Positions 1 through 6,637 of a DNA stretch of 10,091 nt are shown in pieces (position 1 is the stretch's first letter; each line of letters begins with the position of its first letter). Both the position numbers and the translations under genes were made by a program. The DNA is from Candidatus Woesearchaeota archaeon (lineage in GTDB: Archaea > Nanobdellota > Nanobdellia > SCGC-AAA011-G17 > JACPNG01). The stretch lies in NCBI GenBank assembly GCA_016185555.1, contig JACPNI010000037.1, positions 1 through 10,091 on the forward strand. Reading direction: 5' to 3'. Below the pieces are notes generated by a model. That model was not told the origin of the DNA. It did not search any database and saw only the letters and a program-made list of their open reading frames with translations.

Positions 1-317
1 TTACTATAACTATGACTGTCTATTTTTCTCAGTGGCTTGTTGTTGATAAAAAAGTTTCTGATTTTTGGTTTTCTTTAGCTTTTGTGGTTCCAATACATGA
101 AAGTAGCACTTTTTTTGGTCTCTATACATTTGCTGAAAGATTTGCTTCCGTGGTTGGTCCATTGGTTTGGGGGATTTTAATATTTCTATTTAAGGATAAT
201 TTTCCTACAAATTATAGGATAGCTGCATTTACAATGGGGTTATTAGTATTATTGGGGGTTATACCTCTTATTTTAAAGGAACGTAAGTTTAGCAAAATTG
301 AAGCTGGAAAGTTCTAG
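1..317 (+). CDS. C-terminal part of a membrane transporter, MFS / UMF1 (Atg22-like) type, 5' end outside window
   Basis: The reading frame is open to the left edge, so the ATG at 12 is an internal Met rather than a demonstrated start. About 104 residues are visible. They include hydrophobic stretches typical of transmembrane helices (around FWFSLAFVV, GPLVWGILIFLF and GLLVLLGVIPLIL), and the protein ends in a short basic tail. The segment STFFGLYTFAERFASVVGP resembles the motif 'EFFGFY-x-GKFAxxxGP' found before the last helices of UMF1/Atg22-like major facilitator proteins. From the family one would infer a 10-12 helix transporter of the cytoplasmic membrane; the substrate cannot be told. The usual 'GGxQAxSRS' motif expected just before this segment is not visible; FVVPIHESS follows the helix directly. 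Family assignment is moderate, membrane nature is strong. Confidence 0.6.
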   Translation, partial: TITMTVYFSQWLVVDKKVSDFWFSLAFVVPIHESSTFFGLYTFAERFASVVGPLVWGILIFLFKDNFPTNYRIAAFTMGLLVLLGVIPLILKERKFSKIEAGKF

Positions 318-326
318 AAAGTTTTA

Positions 327-340
327 AAAACCTATATACT
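327..340 (+). promoter_or_regulatory. Archaeal TATA-box promoter for the metallophosphoesterase-topA group
   Basis: An A-rich BRE-like stretch (AAAA, 327-330) is followed by CCTATATACT (331-340). The centre of the TATA element lies about 27 bp before the ATG at 362. With the usual archaeal spacing of about 25 bp from TATA to transcription start, the transcript would begin at or next to the start codon, which suggests a leaderless mRNA. No Shine-Dalgarno sequence precedes the ATG, which agrees with this. The call rests on position and base composition only. Confidence 0.5.
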
Positions 341-342
341 AC

Positions 343-356
343 AGAATATATATTCT
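343..356. promoter_or_regulatory. 14-bp perfect palindrome between TATA box and start codon, possible operator
   Basis: AGAATATATATTCT is its own reverse complement and lies between the predicted TATA box and the predicted transcription start of the gene at 362. A homodimeric repressor bound here would block RNA polymerase. The sequence is very AT-rich, so a chance palindrome is quite possible. Confidence 0.25.
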
Positions 357-361
357 ATAAA

Positions 362-958
362 ATGAAAATACTTGCAGCCGGGGACATACATGGGGACAGG
401 AGTTTGGCAGAAAAACTTGCTAAACAGGCAGAAACTGAAAACGTAGATTTAGTCATATTATGCGGTGATTTAACCCATTTTGAACAATCTACAGAAGGGA
501 TTATAGGCCCATTTATAAAAAAGGGCCAAAGGGTTGTTATACTTCCAGGAAACCATGAAACCCTAGCAACAGCTGATTTTCTAGCCGAACTCTATAATAT
601 AAAAAATCTTCATGGTTATTATTTAAAATATAAAGATCTAGGAATATTCGGTTGTGGTGGCGCGAATATAGGACCATTGTCAAAATTAACCGAGGAAGAG
701 ATTCTATACAATCTGAAAAAAGGATTTCGGGGTGTTAAAAACCTTAAGAAAAAAGTCATGGTTACACATGTTCATCCTGATAAAGGGATAATGGCTAGGT
801 TTGTTCCTGGAAGTAGCGGCGTTAGAAAGGCCATAGAAGAGTTCAAGCCCGATATTTTGATATGCAGCCATGTTCATGAAGCTGAAGGGTTGGAAGACCA
901 AATTGGAAGTACAAAGGTTATTAATGTCAGTAAATCAGGAAAGATCTTGGAGATCTAA
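362..958 (+). CDS. Icc-like metallophosphoesterase (calcineurin-like fold)
   Basis: This 198-residue protein has the complete metal-binding signature of the calcineurin-like phosphoesterase superfamily in order: D8-x-H10 in GDIHGD, G35-D36, G63-N64-H65-E66, H136 and H138 in THVHP, and H170-x-H172 in SHVHE (the usual GHxH, here with Ser in place of Gly). These residues bind a two-metal centre, usually Mn or Fe, that hydrolyses phosphomono- or diesters. Length fits the small archaeal 'predicted phosphoesterase related to Icc' group; the physiological substrate is not known for that group. It has no signal peptide and should be cytoplasmic. The ATG at 362 is chosen because the metal motif begins at residue 8 and the promoter spacing suits it. 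The topoisomerase gene begins 2 bp after the stop, so the two are almost surely co-transcribed. Confidence 0.88.
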   Translation: MKILAAGDIHGDRSLAEKLAKQAETENVDLVILCGDLTHFEQSTEGIIGPFIKKGQRVVILPGNHETLATADFLAELYNIKNLHGYYLKYKDLGIFGCGGANIGPLSKLTEEEILYNLKKGFRGVKNLKKKVMVTHVHPDKGIMARFVPGSSGVRKAIEEFKPDILICSHVHEAEGLEDQIGSTKVINVSKSGKILEI

Positions 959-960
959 AA

Positions 961-3042
961 ATGCATTCACTAGTTATAGCTGAAAAACCTTCTGCAGCAG
1001 CAAAAATTGCCGAGGCACTTGCAGATAAGAAGCCAGTTAAAAAGGTTGAGAATAAGGTTCCTTATTATGAATTAACCCATAAAGGAAAGAAGATATTCAT
1101 CGGTTCAGCAGTAGGTCATTTATTTGGGCTAACTGAAGAAAAAAAATCAGGTTTAAAATATCCTGTTTTTGATATTGTGTGGAAACCGGCATATCAGACA
1201 TCAAAGACCGCAGGCTATACAAAAGATTATATTGAACTTCTAAAAAAGCTGTCAAGTGATGCAGATTCTTTCTATAATGGCTGTGATGTAGATATAGAAG
1301 GTGAGTTAATCTTTAGAAACGCTTTAAGATTTATTTGCGGCAAGGAAGATGCAAACAGGATGTATTTTTCGACATTAACAAAAGATGAACTTATTGACGC
1401 GTTTGAGCATGCCAAACCCCATATTGATTTTGGTCTTGCAGAAGCAGGTGAAGCGAGGCACTTTATGGATCACTATTGGGGGATTTCTGTCTCCCGGGCA
1501 TTAATGTCAGCAATTAAGGCAGCAGGCACGTTTAAAATAATGTCTTCTGGCAGGGTTCAGGGGCCAGCCTTAAAAATTTTAGCTGAAAGAGAAAAGGAAA
1601 TTATAATATTCAAGCCTGTTCCATACTGGCAGGTTTTTCTCCATACTAAGTTGAAGAATAAAAATGTTATTGCAGTCCATAAAGAAGAAAGATTCTGGGA
1701 AGAGCAAAAAGCAGATCAGGTAATACAAAATACAAAGAAAAAAGATCGTGCTTTTGTTGAATCCATTGAAAGAAAAGAATTCAGCCAGGAACCGCCACAT
1801 CCATTTGACCTGACGGCAATGCAGCTTGAAGCCTATCGCACTTTAAGGATCGCGCCAAAAGAAACATTGGCAATTACCCAGGAACTTTATATTGCGGGTT
1901 ATATCTCTTATCCAAGAACAAGTTCAAATCAATTACCCCCGGCATTAAACTATAAAAAAATAATAACAAGTATATCAAAGCAGGAAGAATATACAGAAAT
2001 ATGTGCCGGCCTTCTTAAGAAAAAGAACCTTAGTCCAAATAATGGAAAGAAAACTGACCCGGCTCACCCAGCATGCTATCCAACAGGAGAAGTACCAAAG
2101 AATCTTAAAGGCAGGAGTTTTCTTCTTTACGATTTAATTGTAAGAAGAACACTTGCAAGTTTTGGTGAAGCAGCCATAAGAGAATCTGCAACAGTTGTTA
2201 TTGATGTAAACAATGAAGATTTTATTCTTAAAGGAACTATTACAAAGTTTCCAGGCTGGCATGAAATTTATGGAAGGTACGTAATGTTAAAAGAAGAGGA
2301 AATACCAAATGTAAAAGAAAAAGAAAAAATCAAGGTTGATGATATTGTTAAAGAATCTAAAGAAACACAGCCACCAAAAAGATACACGCCGGCTTCTATA
2401 ATAAAAGAATTAGAACGCAGAAATCTCGGAACTAAAAGTACCAGAGCAGCTATAGTTGATTCATTATACCAAAGGAATTATGTTAGGGATGATTCTTTGG
2501 AAGTTACTGATTTGGGCATAAAAACCATAGAAACTCTAGAAAAGTATTCTCCTTATATCTTAAATGAAAAGTTAACAAGACATTTTGAAAAGGAAATGAA
2601 TGAGATTCAGGAAGGTAAAAAAAACAAGGAAGAGGTTCTTAAGGAAGCAGAAAAGGTTCTTACAAAGGTATTAAAACAATTTAAGGAGAATGAAGAAAAG
2701 ATAGGTAAGGAGCTTGCAGCAGCGAATATTGAAACAAGAAACAAAGATAGTATTGTGGGAAAATGCCTAAAATGCAGTAAAGACCTAAGGGTATTGTTTT
2801 CTAGGAGGTTTAAATCTTACTTTGTAGCCTGTTCAGGGTATCCTGACTGTAAGACAACTTATTCTTTACCGCAGGGATTGCCTAAACCTTCAGATAAAAA
2901 ATGCAAGGAATGTGATTTTATCATGGTTACTATTATCCGAAAGGGAAGACGACCTTATGATTATTGTATAAATAAAGAATGTCCGGCTAAAGTTAAATGG
3001 CGGGAAGAGCAGGCAAAGAAAAAGGTTTTAAATGAGAAGTAA
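961..3042 (+). CDS. topA: DNA topoisomerase I (type IA), archaeal form
   Basis: This 693-residue type IA topoisomerase relaxes negatively supercoiled DNA by cutting one strand through a 5'-phosphotyrosine bond. The N-terminus is a Toprim domain (VIAEKPSAA near residues 5-13; acidic triad D109-x-D111-x-E113, which binds Mg). The motif HFMDHYWGISVSRAL and GRVQGPAL, typical of the family, follow. The catalytic tyrosine is Y317 in ISYPRTSS, equivalent to the Tyr of ITYMRT in bacterial TopA. The C-terminus carries two four-Cys zinc ribbons: C602/C605/C624/C630 and C648/C651/C669/C674, followed by a Lys-rich tail. All key residues are present and length is normal, so the enzyme should be active. 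There is no helicase domain, so it is not reverse gyrase. The gene starts 2 bp after the metallophosphoesterase stop with no clear ribosome binding site of its own, which suggests translational coupling. Confidence 0.95.
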   Translation: MHSLVIAEKPSAAAKIAEALADKKPVKKVENKVPYYELTHKGKKIFIGSAVGHLFGLTEEKKSGLKYPVFDIVWKPAYQTSKTAGYTKDYIELLKKLSSDADSFYNGCDVDIEGELIFRNALRFICGKEDANRMYFSTLTKDELIDAFEHAKPHIDFGLAEAGEARHFMDHYWGISVSRALMSAIKAAGTFKIMSSGRVQGPALKILAEREKEIIIFKPVPYWQVFLHTKLKNKNVIAVHKEERFWEEQKADQVIQNTKKKDRAFVESIERKEFSQEPPHPFDLTAMQLEAYRTLRIAPKETLAITQELYIAGYISYPRTSSNQLPPALNYKKIITSISKQEEYTEICAGLLKKKNLSPNNGKKTDPAHPACYPTGEVPKNLKGRSFLLYDLIVRRTLASFGEAAIRESATVVIDVNNEDFILKGTITKFPGWHEIYGRYVMLKEEEIPNVKEKEKIKVDDIVKESKETQPPKRYTPASIIKELERRNLGTKSTRAAIVDSLYQRNYVRDDSLEVTDLGIKTIETLEKYSPYILNEKLTRHFEKEMNEIQEGKKNKEEVLKEAEKVLTKVLKQFKENEEKIGKELAAANIETRNKDSIVGKCLKCSKDLRVLFSRRFKSYFVACSGYPDCKTTYSLPQGLPKPSDKKCKECDFIMVTIIRKGRRPYDYCINKECPAKVKWREEQAKKKVLNEK

Positions 3043-3055
3043 TGATTAATCAAAT

Positions 3056-3313
3056 ATGACAAAATGTGGTCCGGACCCGGATTTTATCGGGATTGAGATG
3101 TTTTTCTTTTTGGTTATTTTCGCTATCCTCGTCTTTATTTACATTACTATAATTAAAAGATGGCATATTAAAAAGGTTCAGGAAAAAGTTGTTTTTACAT
3201 TTATTTTTATAGTGATCTCATTTTTATTACTAATGTTTTATTTGTACCTGGTTTTTTCAATTACTGATGTATGTTTTGGTTTTTTAAAGCAAGAGATTTC
3301 CACGAGTATTTGA
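3056..3313 (+). CDS. Small membrane protein of unknown function
   Basis: The 85-residue product has two or more hydrophobic helices: about residues 11-33 (a run rich in Phe, Ile, Leu and Val ending at a Lys-Arg pair) and about 45-72. The basic segment between them (KRWHIKKVQEK) probably faces the cytoplasm by the positive-inside rule. It has two Cys, C4 and C73, and no recognisable motif. It lies 13 bp after the topA stop in the same direction, so it could be the last gene of that transcript. No convincing Shine-Dalgarno sequence precedes the ATG. I do not recognise a family. Hydrophobic composition and the absence of any competing gene make a real coding sequence likely, though not certain. 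Confidence 0.55.
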   Translation: MTKCGPDPDFIGIEMFFFLVIFAILVFIYITIIKRWHIKKVQEKVVFTFIFIVISFLLLMFYLYLVFSITDVCFGFLKQEISTSI

Positions 3314-3338
3314 CGAGCGGTTCTTAATAAGTCAGAAG

Positions 3339-3959
3339 TTAAAGAATAGAAATTCCTTTTTCATGGATCCCAAATTCAACAAGTTTATTTTTAATCTGCA
3401 TAAACCTCTTTTCACCAAATTTTTTAAGCTCTATTGTATTGTCAATGAATTCTTTAATGTTATAACCACCAACCATCTTATTTTTATGCTCGTTTACATC
3501 TGCATAAACCTGGTTGCTTACCAAAATAGGAATAGACTTTGATAATTCTTTTAAAGTTTTAATCTGGCTCATAAGCATTCCATTTGCAAGCTCCTTATCA
3601 TGTGCTAGCAGTCTTCTATAGTGGTTTCCTAGGCTGTCTATTATTATCAATCCGATACTTGCATTTTTTCTAATTGCATTAAGGTTCCTTACATATTCTA
3701 GTTGTTTCTTAAAACTGCCCGCATTAAACAGCAACAGGTTGTCTATAATCTTCTTATCATCATTTATTTGCTTTAATCTTTCAATAGAAAATCCTCTTTC
3801 TGTGTCTAGGAATATTACTTTATTCCCCCTTGCAAGTTCTGAAATTGTTGCAATCAAGCAAAGTGTTGTTTTGCCTGTAGATGCAGGGCCATAGATTACT
3901 GTAAGTCCTTTATAACCTCTTATTAAGTTGTCTAAATCTTGAATTCCCGTGCTTATCAT
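3339..3959 (-). CDS. radB: RadB, archaeal RecA/RadA paralogue
   Basis: RadB is a short RecA-fold ATPase without the N-terminal DNA-binding domain of RadA; it helps in homologous recombination and interacts with RadA and Hjc in studied archaea. Numbering from the ATG at 3959 (206 residues): STGIQDLDNLIRG (3-15) is the typical RadB/RadA opening, Walker A is GPASTGKTT (24-32, K30), Walker B is LIIIDSLGN (104-112, D108), and SNQVYADV (148-155) corresponds to the conserved sensor region. Length fits RadB (about 200-240) and not RadA (over 300). An in-frame TTG at 3986 would add nine residues, but the opening motif begins directly after the ATG at 3959 and that ATG fits the TATA spacing. It converges on the small membrane protein gene with 25 bp between stops. 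Confidence 0.87.
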   Translation of the reverse strand: MISTGIQDLDNLIRGYKGLTVIYGPASTGKTTLCLIATISELARGNKVIFLDTERGFSIERLKQINDDKKIIDNLLLFNAGSFKKQLEYVRNLNAIRKNASIGLIIIDSLGNHYRRLLAHDKELANGMLMSQIKTLKELSKSIPILVSNQVYADVNEHKNKMVGGYNIKEFIDNTIELKKFGEKRFMQIKNKLVEFGIHEKGISIL

Positions 3960-3985
3960 ATTTTGTAATAGATATACCTTAATCA

Positions 3986-3997
3986 ATATTTAAATAT
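3986..3997 (-). promoter_or_regulatory. TATA box of radB, 12-bp palindrome ATATTTAAATAT
   Basis: On the minus strand a TTTAAATA element centred near 3990 lies about 31 bp before the ATG at 3959. This predicts a transcript with a leader of only a few bases. The element is part of the perfect palindrome ATATTTAAATAT. It overlaps the TTG at 3986, which argues against that codon being the translation start. Confidence 0.45.
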
Positions 3998-4070
3998 AAT
4001 ATATGTTGAATTATTCTTTTTGCTTTTATAGTAAAATTGTTTATCTACTTGTGCAATCCCCGTATAACCG

Positions 4071-4083
4071 AAAAGTTTATATA
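4071..4083 (+). promoter_or_regulatory. Strong archaeal BRE/TATA promoter of the AbrB-cdc48 operon
   Basis: AAAAG (4071-4075) followed by TTTATATA (4076-4083) is a near-consensus archaeal BRE plus TATA box. The predicted transcription start is near 4105, giving a leader of about 20 bases before the ATG at 4126, with a weak AAAGGCG ribosome-binding-like sequence (4115-4121) in it. The position shows that the gene cannot start at the in-frame codon at 4003, which lies upstream of the promoter. Confidence 0.65.
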
Positions 4084-4086
4084 TTT

Positions 4087-4107
4087 GGTATATACCTTCT
4101 GTATACA
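4087..4107. promoter_or_regulatory. Two adjacent palindromes sharing GTATA/TATAC, candidate operator
   Basis: GGTATATACC (4087-4096) and TGTATACA (4100-4107) are both perfect palindromes, three bases apart, placed exactly between the TATA box and the predicted transcription start of the AbrB-domain gene. Similar half-sites (GTATA) in both suggest a repeated site for one dimeric regulator. The downstream gene encodes a possible DNA-binding protein of the AbrB type, so autoregulation is an attractive but untested idea. Confidence 0.35.
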
Positions 4108-4125
4108 CATATTCAAAGGCGTAAA

Positions 4126-4545
4126 ATGAAAGATATATATGAAAACACAATTTTATGTGATACTTGCCATATAAAGACTATAAAAGGTCAGACAACTAAG
4201 GAAGGTTTCCCAATAAGAACTTGGAAATGCTCAAAATGCAATCAGGTTTGGTACCATCCGGGTGACTTGCAGGACTTTGAGAATTTTTCCAGGCTTAAAA
4301 ATAAAACATTTCAAGTAAAGCTAAGGATGGTTGGAAATTCATATGCAGTTTCTATACCGAGGGAGATTATTGAGTTTGAAGAGATGAGAACTTCTTTGCA
4401 TGAAGAAATTAAAAGAGAGATGAAAGACATGGAAAATTTGATGAACAAAATGGTCTATCTTTCAATGGAAGGACCGGATAGAGTAAGTCTTTCTTTTTTT
4501 GGAAGAAGAATTGTTAAACCCGATGAAGGTGATGATGATGAATGA
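4126..4545 (+). CDS. Zinc-ribbon plus AbrB/SpoVT-type domain protein, upstream partner gene of cdc48
   Basis: Numbered from the ATG at 4126 the protein has 139 residues. It begins with a zinc ribbon: C11-x2-C14 and C35-x2-C38 in a 28-residue span. Residues 62-85 (VKLRMVGNSYAVSIPREIIE) match the swapped-hairpin AbrB/SpoVT/MazE fold, which dimerises and usually binds DNA. A charged helix follows (about 86-110), then a short beta-rich end and an acidic tail (DEGDDDE). The family is usually a transcription regulator; a non-DNA role is possible because the C-terminal tail is so acidic. It has its own strong promoter with palindromes, and its last codons overlap the start of cdc48, so the two proteins are translationally coupled and could act together. 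An upstream extension to 4003 is rejected because it runs through the promoter. Confidence 0.78.
   Translation: MKDIYENTILCDTCHIKTIKGQTTKEGFPIRTWKCSKCNQVWYHPGDLQDFENFSRLKNKTFQVKLRMVGNSYAVSIPREIIEFEEMRTSLHEEIKREMKDMENLMNKMVYLSMEGPDRVSLSFFGRRIVKPDEGDDDE
4526..4540 (+). promoter_or_regulatory. Ribosome binding site and start-codon cluster of cdc48 inside the preceding gene
   Basis: AAGGTGAT (4526-4533) matches the archaeal anti-Shine-Dalgarno sequence and lies 4 bp before the ATG at 4538. Three ATG codons stand in a row in the cdc48 frame (4532, 4535, 4538). The one at 4538 gives the family-like start MNEVKLKVMEAL and the best spacing. The stop TGA (4543-4545) of the preceding gene falls just inside cdc48, an arrangement typical for coupled translation. 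Confidence 0.65.
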
Positions 4546-6637
4546 AGTTAAATTAAAAGTAATGGAAGCTTTGCAGGAAGAGGCTTATAAAGGGATTGTA
4601 AGAATTGATGCTGAAACCATGCGGGGGATAGGTGTAAGGCCGGGGGATGTTGTTGAGATTGTCGGTTCCAGACCTACAGTGGGTATTGTTGATAGGGCAT
4701 ACCCGACTGATGTTGGACAAGCAGTAATAAGGATGGATGGGATATTAAGAAGAAATGCTAAAACAGGTATTGGTGAAACTGTTATTGTTAGGAAAGCTGA
4801 AGTAAAAGAAGCAAAGGGCGTTACTATAGCACCTGCACAACAGGGGGTGGTTATACAAGCAGATCCAGAGATGTTTAGGCGGGGTTTGTTAGGAAGGGCA
4901 GTTATAAAAGGAGACTTGGTTGTTTTAGGAGGTGCAAGGCGTAGAAGAAGGGCAATGGCTGAAAGTCCGTTTGAGGAAATATTTGATTTATTTGAGCAGG
5001 GGTTTATTGGGAATTTTGGTTTAGGCAGTTTAAAATTTATTATTGTTGATGCAAATCCAAAACAACCGGTAATAATAACAGAATCAACATCAATTTCAAT
5101 TAGTCCAAAGGCTATTGAGGTTTCTGAACAGGAGAGGGTTCCAGAAGTGACTTATGAGGATGTTGGTGGTTTGGATGAAGAAATAAGAAAAATAAGGGAA
5201 ATGGTTGAGTTGCCATTAAAATATCCTGAATTATTTACGAGACTAGGTATTGAACCTCCCAAAGGGGTTTTGCTTCATGGTCCTCCGGGGACAGGGAAGA
5301 CATTACTTGCAAAAGCGGTTGCAAATGAATCTGATGCAAAATTCATTTTATTGAATGGCCCGGAAATTGTGAACAAGTTTTATGGTGAGTCAGAAAAAAG
5401 ACTCCGCGATACGTTTGAAGAGGCTGAGAAAAGTGCCCCAAGCATTGTTTTTATTGATGAAATTGATTCTATTGCACCGAAAAGAGAAGAGGTTACTGGT
5501 GAGGTTGAAAGAAGGATAGTTTCTACGTTATTGACCCAGATGGATGGATTAAAATCAAGAGGGAAGGTAGTTGTTATTGGTGCAACAAATAGGCCAAATT
5601 CCCTCGATCCAGCCTTAAGAAGACCGGGAAGATTTGACAGGGAGATTACAGTGGGGGTTCCTGATAAGAAAGGACGGCTGAACATCTTGAAGATTCATAC
5701 AAGAAATATGCCCTTAACAAAAGATGTAGATCTAGAAAAGATAGCCGAGATTACTTATGGTTTTGTGGGGGCGGATCTTTCAGCATTGGCGAAAGAGGCA
5801 GCAATGAATGTTTTAAGAAAGATATTGCAGGGATTAAAACTAAAAGAAAAAGAACCGATTCCAAAAGAAGTTCTTGAAAAATTAATTATAAGTGATAATG
5901 ATTTTAAGGAAGCGCTTAAAATAGTTAGGCCGAGTGCGATGAGGGAAGTTTTAGTAGAAAAGCCAGATATTGGGTGGAATGATATTGGTGGGTTAGATGA
6001 AATAAAACAAGAATTAAAGGAGTCTGTTGAGTGGCCATTAAAAAACCCGGGCGCTTTCAAAAGATTAGGGATAAGACCTCCAAGAGGTATTTTAATCTAT
6101 GGTCCTCCGGGGACAGGGAAGACATTACTTGCAAAAGCGGTTGCAAAAGAGTCAGATGCTAATTTTATCTTAGTAAAAGGACCAGAAGTTTTGGATAAAT
6201 TTGTTGGAGAAAGCGAGAAAGGAATCCGTAAGATATTTGAGAGGGCTAGGCAAGTAGCTCCAGCAATTATTTTCTTTGATGAAATTGACGCGTTGGCTCC
6301 AAGAAGAAGTGGAAGTGGAGATTCTGGAACAAGGGTTACAGAAAACGTTGTAAATACTTTGTTAGCTGAAATGGATGGTCTCGAGGCGCTAACAGATATA
6401 GTTGTTATTGGTGCAACAAATAGACCTGATATCCTGGATCCTGCCTTGCTCAGGCCGGGAAGATTTGATAGGTTGTTGTTGACACAAACGCCAGATAAAA
6501 AATCTAGGTTAGACGTTTTGAAAATTCATACAAAAAATATGCCCTTGGCTAAGGATGTTAATTTGACGAAGATTGCAGAGCTTGCTGAAGGATATGCGGG
6601 GTCTGATTTGGAGTCTGTTGTAAGAGATCTGTTGTAA
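4538..6637 (+). CDS. cdc48: Cdc48/p97/VAT-type AAA+ ATPase, prematurely stopped by a frameshift
   Basis: Cdc48 forms a hexamer with two stacked ATPase rings that unfolds proteins by pulling them through its pore, feeding the proteasome or freeing complexes. Numbered from 4538: N-terminal substrate/adaptor domain about 1-190 (double-psi barrel, with GVRPGDVVEI); D1 with Walker A GPPGTGKT 248-255, Walker B FIDEID (D307, E308) and RRPGRFDREI arginine finger; D2 with Walker A 522-529, Walker B FFDEID (D581, E582) and LRPGRFDRLL. The frame stops after 699 residues (stop at 6635-6637) because of a 14-bp tandem duplication; 696 residues are native, then DLL. The missing 67 residues are encoded downstream in another frame. 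They form most of the D2 lid, so the product as written probably would not assemble a normal D2 ring. Without the duplication the protein is 763 residues, near the usual archaeal length of about 730-770. Confidence 0.93.
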   Translation: MNEVKLKVMEALQEEAYKGIVRIDAETMRGIGVRPGDVVEIVGSRPTVGIVDRAYPTDVGQAVIRMDGILRRNAKTGIGETVIVRKAEVKEAKGVTIAPAQQGVVIQADPEMFRRGLLGRAVIKGDLVVLGGARRRRRAMAESPFEEIFDLFEQGFIGNFGLGSLKFIIVDANPKQPVIITESTSISISPKAIEVSEQERVPEVTYEDVGGLDEEIRKIREMVELPLKYPELFTRLGIEPPKGVLLHGPPGTGKTLLAKAVANESDAKFILLNGPEIVNKFYGESEKRLRDTFEEAEKSAPSIVFIDEIDSIAPKREEVTGEVERRIVSTLLTQMDGLKSRGKVVVIGATNRPNSLDPALRRPGRFDREITVGVPDKKGRLNILKIHTRNMPLTKDVDLEKIAEITYGFVGADLSALAKEAAMNVLRKILQGLKLKEKEPIPKEVLEKLIISDNDFKEALKIVRPSAMREVLVEKPDIGWNDIGGLDEIKQELKESVEWPLKNPGAFKRLGIRPPRGILIYGPPGTGKTLLAKAVAKESDANFILVKGPEVLDKFVGESEKGIRKIFERARQVAPAIIFFDEIDALAPRRSGSGDSGTRVTENVVNTLLAEMDGLEALTDIVVIGATNRPDILDPALLRPGRFDRLLLTQTPDKKSRLDVLKIHTKNMPLAKDVNLTKIAELAEGYAGSDLESVVRDLL
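5277..5325 (+). repeat. 49-bp direct repeat, copy 1, over the D1 Walker A of cdc48
   Basis: This stretch is identical base for base to 6099-6147. It spans the P-loop and the following helix of the first ATPase domain. Identity includes all synonymous positions in about 16 codons, whereas the surrounding D1 and D2 sequences differ widely. Either gene conversion within the gene or strong codon constraint could account for it. Confidence 0.85.
6099..6147 (+). repeat. 49-bp direct repeat, copy 2, over the D2 Walker A of cdc48
   Basis: This is the second copy of the repeat at 5277-5325, about 820 bp downstream and in the same reading frame. A second shared block of 25 bp (TAGTTGTTATTGGTGCAACA and the next five bases) lies over the sensor-1 region of both domains, around 5569-5593 and 6399-6423. 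Confidence 0.85.

Noticed and set aside
3314..3338. Gap between the convergent small membrane protein and radB genes, checked for a hairpin terminator
   Set aside because: No stem-loop with a T tract on either strand could be seen.
4003..4125. N-terminal extension of the AbrB-domain protein from an upstream in-frame start
   Set aside because: The stretch contains the strong TATA box and the palindromes of the operon, and the encoded residues have no link to the zinc ribbon; the ATG at 4126 is the sensible start.
4494..4500. Run of seven T inside the AbrB-domain gene, possible terminator or slippage site before cdc48
   Set aside because: Single short T tracts are common in this AT-rich DNA, both frames around it are intact, and the genes overlap as a coupled pair.
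4499..4537. TTG at 4499 as start of cdc48
   Set aside because: It would add 13 residues with no family resemblance and overlap the previous gene more; the ATG at 4538 has a ribosome binding sequence and a family-like N-terminus.
5380..5685. 101-codon open frame on the minus strand opposite cdc48
   Set aside because: It lies opposite the conserved D1 domain; its Ser/Phe-rich translation is the mirror of the coding strand and shows no motif. Similar antisense frames at 704-901, 1579-1800, 5755-6060, 6558-6815, 7696-7986 and 8231-8434 are rejected for the same reason.
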